A stretch of DNA of 64,000 nt from Ampelomyces quisqualis (GCA_018398575.1 JAGTXZ010000008.1:992001-1056000); one strand, 5' to 3'; positions 34,037 through 46,000 are shown, numbered from the stretch's first letter. Notes: generated from the letters alone by a model not told the origin. Numbers and translations: made by a program.

Positions 34037-34328
34037 AAGCTATAACATCTAAACAGCTACCAAAGGGTCTATCCAAGACATAAATTTGCTTCTATACTAG
34101 TAGGCTAAGAAGTAGCGCAGGTGTAGTGCTAACAATATAGTAAAGCTTAGTTCTAGATTTTTGAACCACATAAACATATAGACGTAATAGGTATAGTTTT
34201 GGTTTTGTAAGAATAAAAATATAATAAAGGATTAAGTCTCTTAGACTTACAAGGAATATATATACAAAGACAGTAATATTAAATTAGGAGTACAAGTTAC
34301 GTGTTAAGAAGCAGCTGTATATATAGGC

Positions 34329-34497
34329 ATATAGGTAAATTTATCTCTAGTTTTAAGGTTAGGAAAGTGTAAGAAGGCGCAAGTGTATAATAGATAAAAA
34401 TAACACTAGGTTCTGTATATATTTTAACAAAAGACTATTACCTTAACCCTAAGACTAGAGACATATAGGTAAATTTATCTCTAGTTTTAAGGTTAAG
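34329..34497. repeat. Hairpin and direct repeat in a gene-free part of E1
   Basis: CTTAACCCTAAGACTAGAGA (34442-34461) and TCTCTAGTTTTAAGGTTAAG (34478-34497) are inverted arms with a 16-bp loop. The loop and right arm are also present at 34329-34366. The surroundings (34.04-35.6 kb) show no readable gene. Confidence 0.65.
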
Positions 34498-35599
34498 AAA
34501 ACGTATATATAGCAAGAGGTAGAGGGTAGCTAGCTAGCAAGGCTATTATATGCTCTATTAGCGCTAATAGTTTAAGAGTAAGCAGCACGTAGATATGTTT
34601 AATATATAGTAGTTTGTTAACAGTCTTTATTAATATTTAGCCTCTGTTGTATTTGCACATTAGAGTAAGTTAAAACAGTAGTTTCTGGTAGACAACTGTC
34701 CTATACTGTGCTAGAGAAAGAATATAAGTTAGATCTGCAGGCATTTTAAAACTAGAAAAGATTAAATATACTAGCTGCTTAGAACATTAGTTAACACTGT
34801 ATATAAATTATACTTATTATTTCTTACTGTTAAGTAATTGCCTACGCCTGTTACTAGTCTTACCTATAGTATATATAGTACACTATTCTACCTGCTTCTA
34901 TCTGTACTAAGCCTAGCTACCTTGGTACAGGTTGTATATTAGGCTGCTAGAGCTACCAGTCTATTTTTTTTATACTTTTAAACCTTGTACGTGTCTACTT
35001 GCAGGTATACTTACCTTTTTAGGTGTTTAGGTTCTACTATATATATTCCAAACGCGCAGTAACTTGTTTATTCTAGGGTGTTAATATTTTTTGGCGTAAT
35101 AATTATTATTAATATTAATCTTTATTAAGCTGTGTTAGCTAGCCTAACTAATCTAGTTATTAACAAGTAAGCTCTAGTGTAATAACGTAACAGTTGTTAG
35201 AGTAATAAGAAACATTAAAGGAAAGAAAAATATTAGTTGTTGCGCCTATAACTATTAGCATAGTTCTGTACACAGGTTAGGTAACTATTAGCTACAGTAG
35301 ACTTTAGTAGACTACTATAGACAACAGACTGTGCAGTATAAGATAGATACTGCTAGTAACTACCTTAACACTACGTAACTAATGTTAATACTGTTTTTAC
35401 ACACTTAGTCTCCTTACATCTAAACTATAGAGTTGTGTATAAACAAATTAGTAATAGATTGTATATGCATACTATGTAGCTTTTACACTAAGATATACGC
35501 AGGACTTATTAAACATAGTGCTTAATACTAGACGCGTTGCTACCTACTACCTAACAATACGCTAGTTATAACCCCTAACACTACAATATAATAGCACAG

Positions 35600-38470
35600 C
35601 CCTAATAGCTGTAACATAATAGATGCTACTCTAGACAACGCAGCACCTGCTTTATACAGCAACACTTTATGTAAACGTAACTACACTCTAGCTAAATATA
35701 AGGTAATAGGGTAGATAGGCCTAATATTAGCGTCTACACAAGAATAGGACAAGCTGTTTAAGACAGCAAGTAGACAGCACGCTAGTAAACCCTTTGGTTC
35801 AGAAACAGCAGACGCAAAGTAGTAGGCTACACGCAGCCAAATAGCGCACGCGTGCTAACACTAATAGAAATAATATAGTAGGGCCCTTTAGTTCTCTTTT
35901 TGCACTAGCGTTTGCATTATAGCTGCAAAGGATAAAATGCATATTAGGTAATATTAACAGCCTCTTTACTAACACACAGCTACACAAGCTATATTTACAG
36001 CTACAGTTCTAATTAGGGCGCTAGTAGCAGCAGGCTATGTTAAACATTTAATCTAGGCTACAAGACAACATATAGATACAAGAGAACGTAGCAATTATAT
36101 CTAGGTTACTAAACCTCTAACCTAACTAACATATATTTATATACTAGGATATTATATTATAGATTGCCTTTATACTTAGTTATTGCCTATTTGCTAATAA
36201 GATAGTTTACGCACCTAGCTGTTCTTTTACAGGCACGCCTAACAAACCTATAAGAGTATATTATAAACTACACTTAGAAGATTAGTAGTAGTTAATACAA
36301 TAGTGCTTGCTAGATAGTGCAACTCTTGTGCTAGTTATACTAGTAGTAGACAAAACATAGTTGTCTATAATGTCTAGCAACGTAGTAGTATAGCTAATAT
36401 ATATTACTATTAGGAATCTTAACTGTAAGGCACAACAACGCAGAATAACACCCAGAACACTACTAGCTAGATTTATCCTAACAGCCAAGCTCCTAGATTC
36501 TATTTTAAAGAGTAAAGTGTATTATTACTGCATAGGCAAACTGTTGTTGCGTAAGTACTAACTACAGTGTTAATAACAGAGGGTTACTATAGAAGACAGA
36601 CGCTAACCAGTAACTATAGCACTTAAAGAGGCTACCAAATACAGCATACAGCTAGAGTGTGCTAACTAACAGACGCAATAGTGTTACTTAACTATTTGTA
36701 CAATTCTAGCCAACTATAAAAAGCAAGTGCTACTAATAGGTGTAAAGAAAAACAGACACTGTACTTAATGTATAGTACTACTAGACAAATAAGAGAACTT
36801 ATGTAATAAATATCTATAGCAAACAGAAGAGTATACACGCCTGCAATAGGGTTGTTGTCTTAATAAAGAACACAAGAATTACGTTTATCTAGTAGAGTGC
36901 TTTAGCTAGAATTACTATAACTTTAATATACATAAGTTATTAACTATAGATATATTATATCTACTGCTTAAGAGGTTAGTTATAAAGATATTGGAATTTA
37001 TAGAAGACATACTAATAGATATACACCCTAGACAAAAGAAGAGCTAGAATAGTGCTGCAGTTCTAGTAGCAGAAGATAACAGCTGTGCCTAGTTAAATAA
37101 AAGGTTTTGCTAGGTTAAGCATAACACTAGACTAAAACAGTTTAATAACAAGAGGGCTTTTACAGAAGTGTTGCAGTAGACTAGCGCAGAATAAAAAGCA
37201 GTAATTTGCCAATTTGTAGCAGTAGTGTCCCCTCTACTAGTAACTAAGGCACTATACGCGTTGCATTTCATCTAGGCTGTGTGCAATCTGCTAGTACTCT
37301 TATAATACAAGAGTTATAACAAAAACACGTTAGGGTATATATTGTTAGCTATCAAACAAATAGATATTCTAAAAGAAGAGTTTTAACCTTTTAGACAGAC
37401 GTAAGGAGAAGAAAAGGATTTTAACTACCCTAAATAGCACGCGCTAACCTATATTATCAATAATATCTGTATGTATAGGGCCCTTAATAGCATATGTACT
37501 AGAATAAACAGTAAGGCCTACTATATTACAATAGTAAAACAATTCTACCTAATAATAAACAAGAGAGATTTTCTTACGCAAATCTGCCTCTATAACTCTA
37601 GACAGCTTGCGCTTATAGCGTTTAAACACAAGATAGTTATAGACTAAAGTTAACAGTGCACTACTGCTAACTAGCGCAAGTACACCTTTACTATAAGCGT
37701 GTTAATAGCAATACTATTCAAATAACTTAAATAGTCTATACTAGGCATATTACCAAATTCTATTATGCTGTCTCTTAGTAAGGTTACTACATATATTACG
37801 TTACTAGACTTTATACATGCTGCTGCAGTATTTGTCTAATACTACTATTAAAAGGTAACTAGCTGCCTTGTTACCCTATATAATAAAGACAGACAGGACC
37901 CTAACCCTTACTAGGTAAACAGGATAAATGTAAAAATACACTCCTCTATAAGATGCTTAAGGCTATTAGGTAAACACTATAACAACTCTAAATATTGCAA
38001 AGAAGACATTGTGCAATGCGTACTTAACTAGCATAAGACTAGAAAATAGCGCAAAGATTACGTATAGGTGCAAGAGTTTAAATATAAGAACTACACGCAA
38101 CTGTCTCAGACTGTTGCAAACAGTAGAGCTGTAGCTTAGGTGCACCTAATACTTATATTTATTAACAACAAACACTAAAATAAGGACAGAAAGAAATATA
38201 AGTATACAGGTGCCTTCTGCAAGGTTATAGCGTTTAACAACAATAGTTAAATTAATAATACAATAGAGATGCTAAGCGTGCGCTACTATACACACAGTAT
38301 AAAGACTAAGCAACACATATTATAAGCATTTAAGGTATACAACATAATAACAATTATTTGCCCTGTGCACTTAGTACTAAAGGATCTACCTATACTTAAC
38401 AATAAAGTCCCTGTTTCTTATTATGTAAATAATTACATTAATTAAGACAAATATAATAGACTGTATTCTT
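35600..38470 (+). pseudogene. Plavaka/KDZ-type transposase remnant in E1
   Basis: Plus-strand coding layer of about 950 codons. The strongest block is at about 36.28-36.48 kb: QQLIQQCLLDSATLVLVIL, then VDKTQLSIMSSNVV, IYITIRNLNCKAQQRR and LARFILTAK. It reproduces the conserved Plavaka pattern (Trp-rich stretch, LP-gAT-PVIL-sDKT-L, aYLTiGNi--RR, iPt-K). Downstream come a Cys pair region (NRHCTQCIVL), the DILH-like TIDILYLLLK, an alanine/leucine-rich helical domain and the typical C-terminal AQVHLILIFI segment. Known family: KDZ (Kyakuja-Dileera-Zisupton) transposases of fungi and animals. Missing Trp and Gly residues fit RIP. The N-terminal limit is uncertain. This is a leading candidate for the enzyme that moved E1. 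Confidence 0.75.
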
Positions 38471-38599
38471 TTACGTTTAATTAAGACTAGACACGTATAG
38501 TGCAGAATTATAAACAGAAGCAAGTGTAGCAAGACAACTAGTATATAGCGTTAGACATAGTAAATAGAATTGTATATCTAACAATAGCTCTACTGTTGC

Positions 38600-39580
38600 T
38601 TTAGCCTACCTAATAGAACGCAAACCTACTAACATAACAAGCGCTATAACACAGAACTGTAGCGCAAGGCTGCTAACGCAACCTCCTTACTATATACTAT
38701 ACACTACTACAAACACGTAATAATAGCAACCCTTATCTACGTACGCAAGTATTATAGAGATATTGCAATAGTTACCTAGAATTGCTAGTTAGTGCAGACA
38801 GGAGGATAGTACTACTGCAGCAACACTAGACACAATTGTTAAAAGACAGCATATGCAATATAATGCAACTAATAGCAGAAGAATATAACTTAATATACTT
38901 TAACGTAAAACAAGAGATAAGGAGGCAGAAGATGCTAGGCTGTTCCCTACAGACAACTATAGTAAAAGAACACCTATAGCAAATTACAAGGGCAATTGTA
39001 TTACAATAGAATAGACTACTATAGAACACAGCTAATAGTTGCCTTATCTAGACAATTACACACTTTACTGTCTAATATAACTATAACGCAGCCTAACAGA
39101 TGCGCTCGCAACAGAATAAAACTAAACTAAATAACAATTAGGAGTAAGCTTTGCTAGATAGAAACCTGCGTAGAAAGATAATAGAAACAGTTAACAAAGA
39201 GTTAAGTATAACACAAATCACCCCTAACATAACAACTATATTAGTGTTAAACGCAACTAGAAACAAGCACACTCTTATTAGGACAAACTAGCTGTTATAT
39301 GTATACTACAACCTGCTAGCAATAGACAAGTATATTAACAACCTTAATTACAATTTGTTTGTGCAGATATTAGAGCACAAATTAGGCTTTAAAAGTAAAT
39401 ACAACAGCATATATTACTACACAAAGAAAAGAGATAGATAGGCGCAAATATAGATATCTATAAAGGCACGCTAGCACAGCGTATTACAAGAGACAGTTAT
39501 ATTAAAGATATACTAGGCGTTATTTACAATTAAACTACAAACATAACTAGTATAGTAGCATACTAGATCTGTACTAACAA
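38600..39580 (+). pseudogene. E1 cargo: unidentified plus-strand ORF after the Plavaka gene
   Basis: About 320 codons, helical, Gln/Asn/Leu-rich. Readable stretches include LIAEEYNLIYFNVKQEIRR, LLDRNLRRKIIETVNKEL and YYNLLAIDKYINNLNYN. The same layer is present in E2 on the minus strand (62.1-62.3 and 63.17-64.0 kb), where the 846-bp element splits it. The start is unclear; it could be the C-terminal part of the Plavaka gene after a frame change. No domain recognised. Confidence 0.45.
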
Positions 39581-39615
39581 CTTACTAGGTAAATAGTTTT
39601 CTGCGTACAGAGCTA

Positions 39616-39980
39616 CTAGATTGCCTATATTGCGCGCACAACTATTTATACTAATAGTAGACAACTATTATGTACGCTAACATTTAGTAGAGAACAGAAA
39701 GACAAAAGGGCACCTAATTGCCTATATCGCGCACACTACTTTTTGTGCTAACAGTAGATAACTATTGTGTACGCTAATATTTAGTTAAGGACAGAAGAGT
39801 ACCTAATTACCTATATTGCGCGCACAACTATTTGTGCTAACAGTAGACAACTGTTGTGTACACTAGCACGTAGTTAAAGACAGAAGAAGGCCTAATTACC
39901 TGTATTGCGCGCACAACTATTTGTGCTAACAGTAGATAACTATTATATACGCTAGCACGCAGTTAAGGACAAGAGGCTAT
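39616..39980. repeat. 88-bp tandem array in E1, four copies
   Basis: Units carry CCTATATTGCGCGCACAACT, TTTGTGCTAACAGTAGA and a small hairpin AACAGT-AGACA-ACTGTT, followed by TACGCTA and AGTTAAGGACAG. The same array in inverse orientation in E2 (61470-62086) has seven copies. Confidence 0.85.
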
Positions 39981-40207
39981 CTAATTAAACAGCCTAACTA
40001 CTACGCTCTAGCAGAATTCAAGGCAATATTAGACTGTATATGTTACAAAAACCCTACTTATGCCTGCAAAGTAAAAACTCTATTATACTACATATATTGC
40101 TTACTTCTACTACCCTTGCTAATAGTTCTTTAACATTTAAAGAGTAAGCGCTTGCTCTGTATACTCTGTACTAAGTAGTAAATTCAAGTAATATTAGTAG
40201 CACACTA

Positions 40208-42295
40208 TGTCTCTATCTAAACAAGCGCTAAAACAAGCGCTAATAGATAATAGTGCAAAGGTTAGGCTCCTAGAGGATGTAACCCTAGAACTAACATACT
40301 AAAAACTAAGACGCTGCAGAGACTAAAAACTATCTAGACTCTAACGCTACTGTCCTTAAGCCTTAACTCTAGAATTAAAACAGAAGTATAACTAACTGCT
40401 ACACTAGCCTAACCAAAAAGTTACCTAATAAGACAGCCTAGAGATTAAATACTATACACTTCTGAATCTGCAGCCTTACTTGCTTGTTAACAAGAAGAAT
40501 CTAGACGCAGCAGTAGCATAAGCACAACAAGCTAATACAAACTAAAAACCTATAGAACTAACACATAGAAAACGTTAGTAGTTGAAAAAGAACTGCTATT
40601 AGACTTAAGGCTGTTGCATTGTAGAAAGATGCCTTGTTATGCATAATTAAGTAGTTCTAACTGTTATAGAGTTGCAACCCTTCTTATCTAGTGCAGACCT
40701 ATTTAGGTTACTACTATAGGAGAAAGAAAAACGCTAGGTAAAGGAAAGTGTGTTACTAGAAAATAAGACTACACTAGAGAAGGCAAGAGTTATCTTAGTA
40801 ACGCAACTACTTACTAATAATAGAAAGACGCTATGTAGTATAGTAATAATGCTATAGCTTAATACACGCAGGCATGTGTACGCCTAAATGCTGCTAGACG
40901 CTTAGACAGAAGCATAGAATACTCTGCTGTTATTAGTTTAATTATATATTAGCTTAACACTATGCAAAGAAGCTGCCTACTATGTAGGTACTATTGCAGC
41001 CTACTAAGGACAGTAGCTAACAGTAGGCGCCTAGATGCTAGACATGTGCAGCAACTTGCAGACCTACGTAATAAGGCAAGAATAACTAGAAATTACTAGT
41101 GCCTATATATTAAACTACCTAGATAGATAGGTTCTTAAGCTTAGCAAACTGCTTAAAGACTTTGTTTACCTACTATAAGACCTAAAGAACGTAAGTACAC
41201 CTTTAAAACAGCTATGCTAGCTAACTAAAGACAGCCTAAATCTGCTAGATTTCTAAACCCTAGTCTTGCAGCAGTAATAGCACAGTTATTCTATAATAAC
41301 AGGAAATAGAGTATTGCTGCAATAACTAGGAATTAAGAGAAGTTTAATAAACTAAGTGCAAATATAGTAGTACTAATAGGCTTAGTTATATTTAACGCAA
41401 TAAGAGAATTTAATAATAACAGCACTAGGAAAACTATAACCTTCTATAGACACACTATAGAAGGTATGTTACAAGTTCTATACATAGCATTAGCTAACAG
41501 AAAGCAGACTACTTTAATACTATTTGCAAAAAATAGAAGAACCTAGAAGGCATTTAACAGATTCTTATATAGAATAATATACAACAGGATATTACTGTAT
41601 ATACAAACTAACAAGAGAACAATAGGGCTAACGTTTTAGTGCCAAAGGATACCTATAACAACAACGTAGATAATATCCTAGCTAACTGCACAGAAGAGGA
41701 GTAAGATTGCTATAATGCGCTTATAGACAATTATAATAACAAAGAGAAGAAGAAGGCAAACTGCTTAATAGAAAAGGATAGAGAGAAGAACATTAGAAAG
41801 GAGGGGAAAGTCCTACACAAAGACACTAATAATATAAGTAAGTCTAAATGTAATGCAATATATAATAACTTGCATAGAATACTATTTATGTACAGGTGCG
41901 TAAAGTATTAAGTAAGGTAAAAGATGTTTTGCTAGAAGAGTATAGACATGCAGATAAACTTACACTAGAATACCTTTATAAGGCAGACAAACAGCTATAG
42001 TTTAAGAACTATAGAGGTAGCTAGAGTATTGTAGTAGAAGACGCATAGAAAGAATTTGTAACGCAGGCCTATAATATTGCAATTAAAGGCAACATACTTA
42101 ACGTAATTACCTTAACCAAAGAGAAATAGCAACTAAAACTAGACAAGTGCAATAGGTTAGTGCAACAGTATAAAGAAGAAATAAGGTATTATTAAGTAGT
42201 TGTAAATAGCAAGTAACGCAAATGTTACAAGAACTAGATATACTTTTGCTAGTATAACGCGTAAATACTGTTAGGTTAGCCTTAATATAACGCAA
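40208..42295 (+). pseudogene. E1 cargo: long coiled-coil protein
   Basis: ATG at 40208 opens a frame readable to about 42.3 kb, with TAA/TAG only. It begins MSLSKQALKQALIDNSAKVR and is largely heptad-like helix (KLRRCRDQKLSRLQR, EKARVILVTQLL, ILNYLDRQVLKLSKLL). A Lys/Glu-rich part follows near 41.7 kb, and a C-terminal part includes KCNRLVQQYKEEIRYY. The frame shifts near 41.3-41.9 kb, where an intron is possible. About 680 residues. The E2 copy (59.15-61.22 kb) aligns throughout and has lost the start codon (ATG to ATA on its strand). Function unknown; conservation in both copies argues it is an intrinsic part of the element. Confidence 0.5.
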
Positions 42296-42668
42296 TAGTG
42301 TAGACTACTATAGCAGACAGTGCAGCACTAGTAGACACAGCACCTAATCCTAATACAACTAACTAGCAAGATAATTACTGCTCTGCAAGTAGTAGTAGCT
42401 GTTACAGCCTTCTATATATAGAGCGCGTTATGTACCTGCTAACGCGTGCCCTACAGGACGTTAAGCCTAGTAGCTGCGTCTAGGCTAGCCTACTTTCAAA
42501 GGAGCATAATTTGTCTATGCTATATTTAATTAAAAAGCCTACATAACTAGACAAGAGAGGCTAGCTTAGTTAGCCTACGCTATAAGAGTGTAAAGACATA
42601 GGCAGCTAGCTGTAGTATACAGTTCTACTAGTGCTATAGTACTTAACAGTTCTTAACTGTTAAATCTG

Positions 42669-42730
42669 GCAATACTAGTAACACTAGCAACACTAGCAAC
42701 ACAGGCAACACAGGTAACACAGGCAACTTA
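42669..42730 (+). repeat. E1 subterminal 9-bp repeats, 42.8-kb end
   Basis: In 9-bp steps: GCAATACTA, GTAACACTA, GCAACACTA, GCAACACAG, GCAACACAG, GTAACACAG. The same register is seen in E2 (58.70-58.78 kb, inverse) and in the 846-bp element as GTTGCTAGT units. Confidence 0.8.
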
Positions 42731-42860
42731 CTATTAGGTTACTGTTAGGTTGCTAGCAACCAGAAGTAAGTAGGGCAACTTTGGCAAATTGTCTAGTAGA
42801 CAGTATTGCTATTGGGCAGCCGCGGGTTGCCGCGACCAGGCTAACCAGACAAATCTTAAT

Positions 42861-42871
42861 TTTTCCTAACA
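42861..42871 (-). repeat. E1 terminal inverted repeat, left-type end
   Basis: TTTTCCTAACA on the plus strand, followed by the TA duplication at 42872-42873. The adjoining 200 bp match the starts of E2 and of the 846-bp element. It keeps more CCA, TGG and CG than the rest of E1. Confidence 0.85.
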
Positions 42872-43117
42872 TAGAAGTGCGTATAGTATCAGAGATTCTA
42901 GATTAGCTATATACCTATAGGTTTTGTACAGAAGGACAAGAGAAACTTGTCCTCTATCTAATGTAATAGGCTTATATTTATAGTTAAAGTAGTAACTAAG
43001 TTAGAGCCAATTTAGAGCGCTTTTAGTACTGCCTCTACTATCTCTTGCATAATCTGTTACTAAGCCTTTATAGGGTATCAGATGTAACATGTGTTCGTAT
43101 GTGCCTGTTACAGTTAA
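42872..43117 (+). repeat. Solo LTR, right fragment with 5-bp target duplication
   Basis: This continues the LTR begun at 24058, after E1. It ends TGTTACA at 43106-43112, followed by the second GTTAA (43113-43117), where gypsy copy A homology resumes with CCTATATCCTGC. Confidence 0.85.
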
Positions 43118-45353
43118 CCTATATCCTGCTAAGCTTCTTTAAGGCATTTACTATTAGCGCGTATTCTTGTTTAATTAAGCCTTAACCCTATAGATAATAG
43201 GCGCTAGCTACTACTCTATAGATTCTAAATTGCTGTTGCAAGTTAATTAGTAGATACTTGTTTTTAGAGCCTCTATTAACTAAAATTTTAAGTAGTAGGC
43301 TCTATTAACAAAAGACTTTTTGTTTTAGAAACTTAATAATAGATACTAAATCTACGTTTAATAGGGCTTTAGCTTTAACCTACTGCGTTGTAGTGTATTA
43401 GGCTACTATAAGAAACTTCTTGCCTCTAGCTAAGAGAATATAGACTACGTCTATTAATATCTAACTAAAGAGCATTATTAGAGAGGTTGTTAGCTAAAGT
43501 TTCTCTTAAACTGTTACTAAGGCGTATACTTAAGACTCTAGGTATAACTTAACGTAGGACTTAACATTCTTATATTGTCCTTTCTAATAATAACGCGCCT
43601 ATACCTTGCGCTATATACCTTTCTTTTTCTAGTAGCCTAATTTATTGTGTATAGCGTTAATAATATCTAAACGTTTATTAGGTTTGTTTACAATTTGCTG
43701 CAGCAGGCGCTTTCTAGTTAGTATTAAGAATAAGTCTCTTCTCTTACTGTTAATTTAAGTGCTTTCCTTATAAACCTTTTTATTTTAGCTCTTAAAAGAC
43801 TATTAGGCTAGTAGTAGAATAAGATCTATTAAGCCTAAGCCTAAGTCTCTTTACTGTAGGCTTTATCTAGCAGGGTTTTTTTAAAACTAACGTTAGCCTT
43901 ATATACTCTATAACGTAGATTAGATACGCGCAGCTATAGAATAATAGTTAGCTATACTAAATTTAAATAAGCGTTAATAAAATCCTTAATATCCTTCTCT
44001 AGCTTATTAGTTAGCTTTTACCCTAGCTCCTTAGGTCTTCTTAACAGAGTATTAGCTACTACGTTTTTCTTGCCTTTAATATAGACTATGTTAAATTCCT
44101 ATATATTAAAGAGCGCTAGCTACTGCGTAACAAGAGCTTCTAGTAAGTTAGTTACACTTTACTAAAGCTGTATAACTAGCGTCTTTGCGTCTGTTTCTAT
44201 ATTAAACTTTACTCTATATAAGTAAGTCTAAAACTTCTTTAGCACTAGAAGTAAGGCTTTGCATTTATATCTTTCTAAGTTCTAATTTTGTTTAGATTTA
44301 GACTAAACCCTACTTTTGTACTAGATACAGTGCTAATAACCTTTTAGATCTAGCTGTATAAGAACTACGCTCTAACTCTTTTTACTACTATTAACAAAAA
44401 TAACAATTAGAAGTAATAGCTTGTTATAAGAGATAGAGATAAGTACTAGTGTAGAGTATAGCGCACACTTTAATTTATCTATTACGCTTTACTATTCTAA
44501 AGACTACTTAAAGAGTATATTCTTGCGTAGTAGGCAGAATAGCAGCTCTAAAATAATAGTAAAATGCTTAATCTATACTCTGTAATACGCGCATATACTA
44601 ATAAATATTCAAACGTCCTTTTAGTCTCTATAGAGTAGCTAAGAGAGTATTTTCTTAATTTTCTTATAGTTAAGATAGTAGCTAGTAGCGTTAACATAAT
44701 AACCTACTATAACTATAGACGTGTAATAGAAATCTAATTTGTAGCCTAATATTATAGCTCCTGCGCGTCTAATGTCTGCTAATACAGCGTCTATATTATA
44801 GAAGTGTTCTGCAACGTATTTTCTAATACCTAGTTTAATTTCTATTCTATTATAGTAAGACTTTAGTCTCTTAATACAAATGTTATCTAAGTAAAGCCTG
44901 TAGTGTTCTAGAATATAATCTTAGCATATCTTAGTTATAACGCATATAAATTTAGTAACTAAATTTATTGTACCTATAGGCAGCGTATACTAGTGTACTA
45001 GTCTAATAGGTGTATAGAACACTGTTATATCTTAAGAGTCCTTATACAGCTCTACTTAGTTATATCCTAAGAAGAAGTTAAGCAAGCTTATAATTACGCA
45101 ACTAGCAAAATCTTCTATAAATTTATCTAGATTAAGTAGTAGGTTTGCGTTACAAATTATAACTTTGTTAATCTTCTATATATTATTAATAAGCTAATAC
45201 CTTTTATCTTTCTAAGCTACTAAAAACAATAGGTTTTAGTACTAGCTTCTGCACTGTTTAAGAGCCTCTTAGTTAATACATTTCTATACTATTTTAACTA
45301 CTACTTCTCTAAGTTTTTAGGAGATAGGAAACTAATTAGCTTGCTACGCCTTA

Positions 45354-46000
45354 TCTTCTTCCTCTCGCGTTATCGCAATATCGCAGAACGGGTCTTCTAG
45401 AACTCTAATACCGCATATCTAGCTACATTAAATGGTCCTAACAGCATTATATCGCCTCTTAACATTAGTCTTAAGAATTTAAGAAGATTTAGAGCGCTAC
45501 CTGTGTATGCGAGTCTTCTAGCCTATAGTAAGCTAGAGTACAGAGATATACTAGAACGGTAAATTAAGCTGTTACAAGGCATCGCAAAATTGATTTTCAA
45601 AAGCAATAACTATAAGCTACTTCCTAAATTTAAAGAAAGTTTAGAAGAGCGTTTAAGCAGAATATATATTATAGTTATTTTTTGTGCCAAAGATAAAAGC
45701 CTTAACAGTTAGTTAGTAGCTAACATTAAGGCGTTAAGAGACATATATGTTAGTAGCACAGTTTAGAATAATAAACCTGCTAGTTGCTTTACAGTCTTAA
45801 ATTAGATAACAGACATTAAGAGAGATTTGCTAATTATCTAGGAGGTACTACAATCTGTAGTAGAAGAGCATTAAGCACAATAATCCAAGGTAGACACTTC
45901 TAATATATAAACTAAAAATCAGTTATAAAGCTTGTAGCTATTCTAGTAGCCAAGAGTTTAGTGCATTATAGTCTTGCTATATTATTTGTTCCTAGGATAG
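45354..46000 (+). mobile_element. Insertion of about 650 bp in gypsy A with lighter RIP damage
   Basis: Copy B has only about 12 bp here, so this is an insertion (or a deletion in B). The first 270 bp keep CG, TCA and TGA words that are rare around it, for example CGCGTTATCGCAATATCGCA. The plus strand shows a coding-like stretch from about 45.5 to 45.9 kb (ERQIKLLQGIAKLIFKSNN, FKESLEERLSRIYII), about 130 codons, family unknown. Exact ends and target duplication were not resolved. Confidence 0.5.

Larger units (their letters stand above)
24119..42871 (-). mobile_element. E1: 18,753-bp giant TIR DNA transposon with cargo
   Basis: The ends are CGTTAGGAAAA (24119-24129) and, on the minus strand from 42871, TGTTAGGAAAA; one C/T difference fits RIP. 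TA flanks both ends (24117-24118 and 42872-42873). Deleting the element plus one TA restores a continuous 300-bp solo LTR with its own target duplication, so the two ends belong to one insertion. No internal copy of the TIR was seen. Contents from left to right: 9-bp subterminal repeats; minus-strand gene remnants 24.85-28.6 kb; 171-bp duplication; pogo-type DDE transposase; 101-bp and 147-bp arrays; Plavaka/KDZ transposase; an unidentified plus gene; 88-bp array; a coiled-coil plus gene; 9-bp repeats. Minus orientation is chosen to match E2. RIP damage appears lighter than in the surrounding gypsy copies. Family by TIR and TA alone is ambiguous (CMC/KDZ or Tc1-mariner-pogo). Confidence 0.85.

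Noticed and set aside
34441..34452. CCTTAACCCTAA as a telomere-like sequence
   Set aside because: Only one CCCTAA unit, part of a hairpin, with no tandem array. The G-rich runs at 47530-47560 are likewise part of a MITE, not a telomere.
24119..42871. Starship giant element
   Set aside because: No tyrosine-recombinase captain (DUF3435) was seen. The element has inverted ends and a TA duplication, with DDE and KDZ-type transposases instead.
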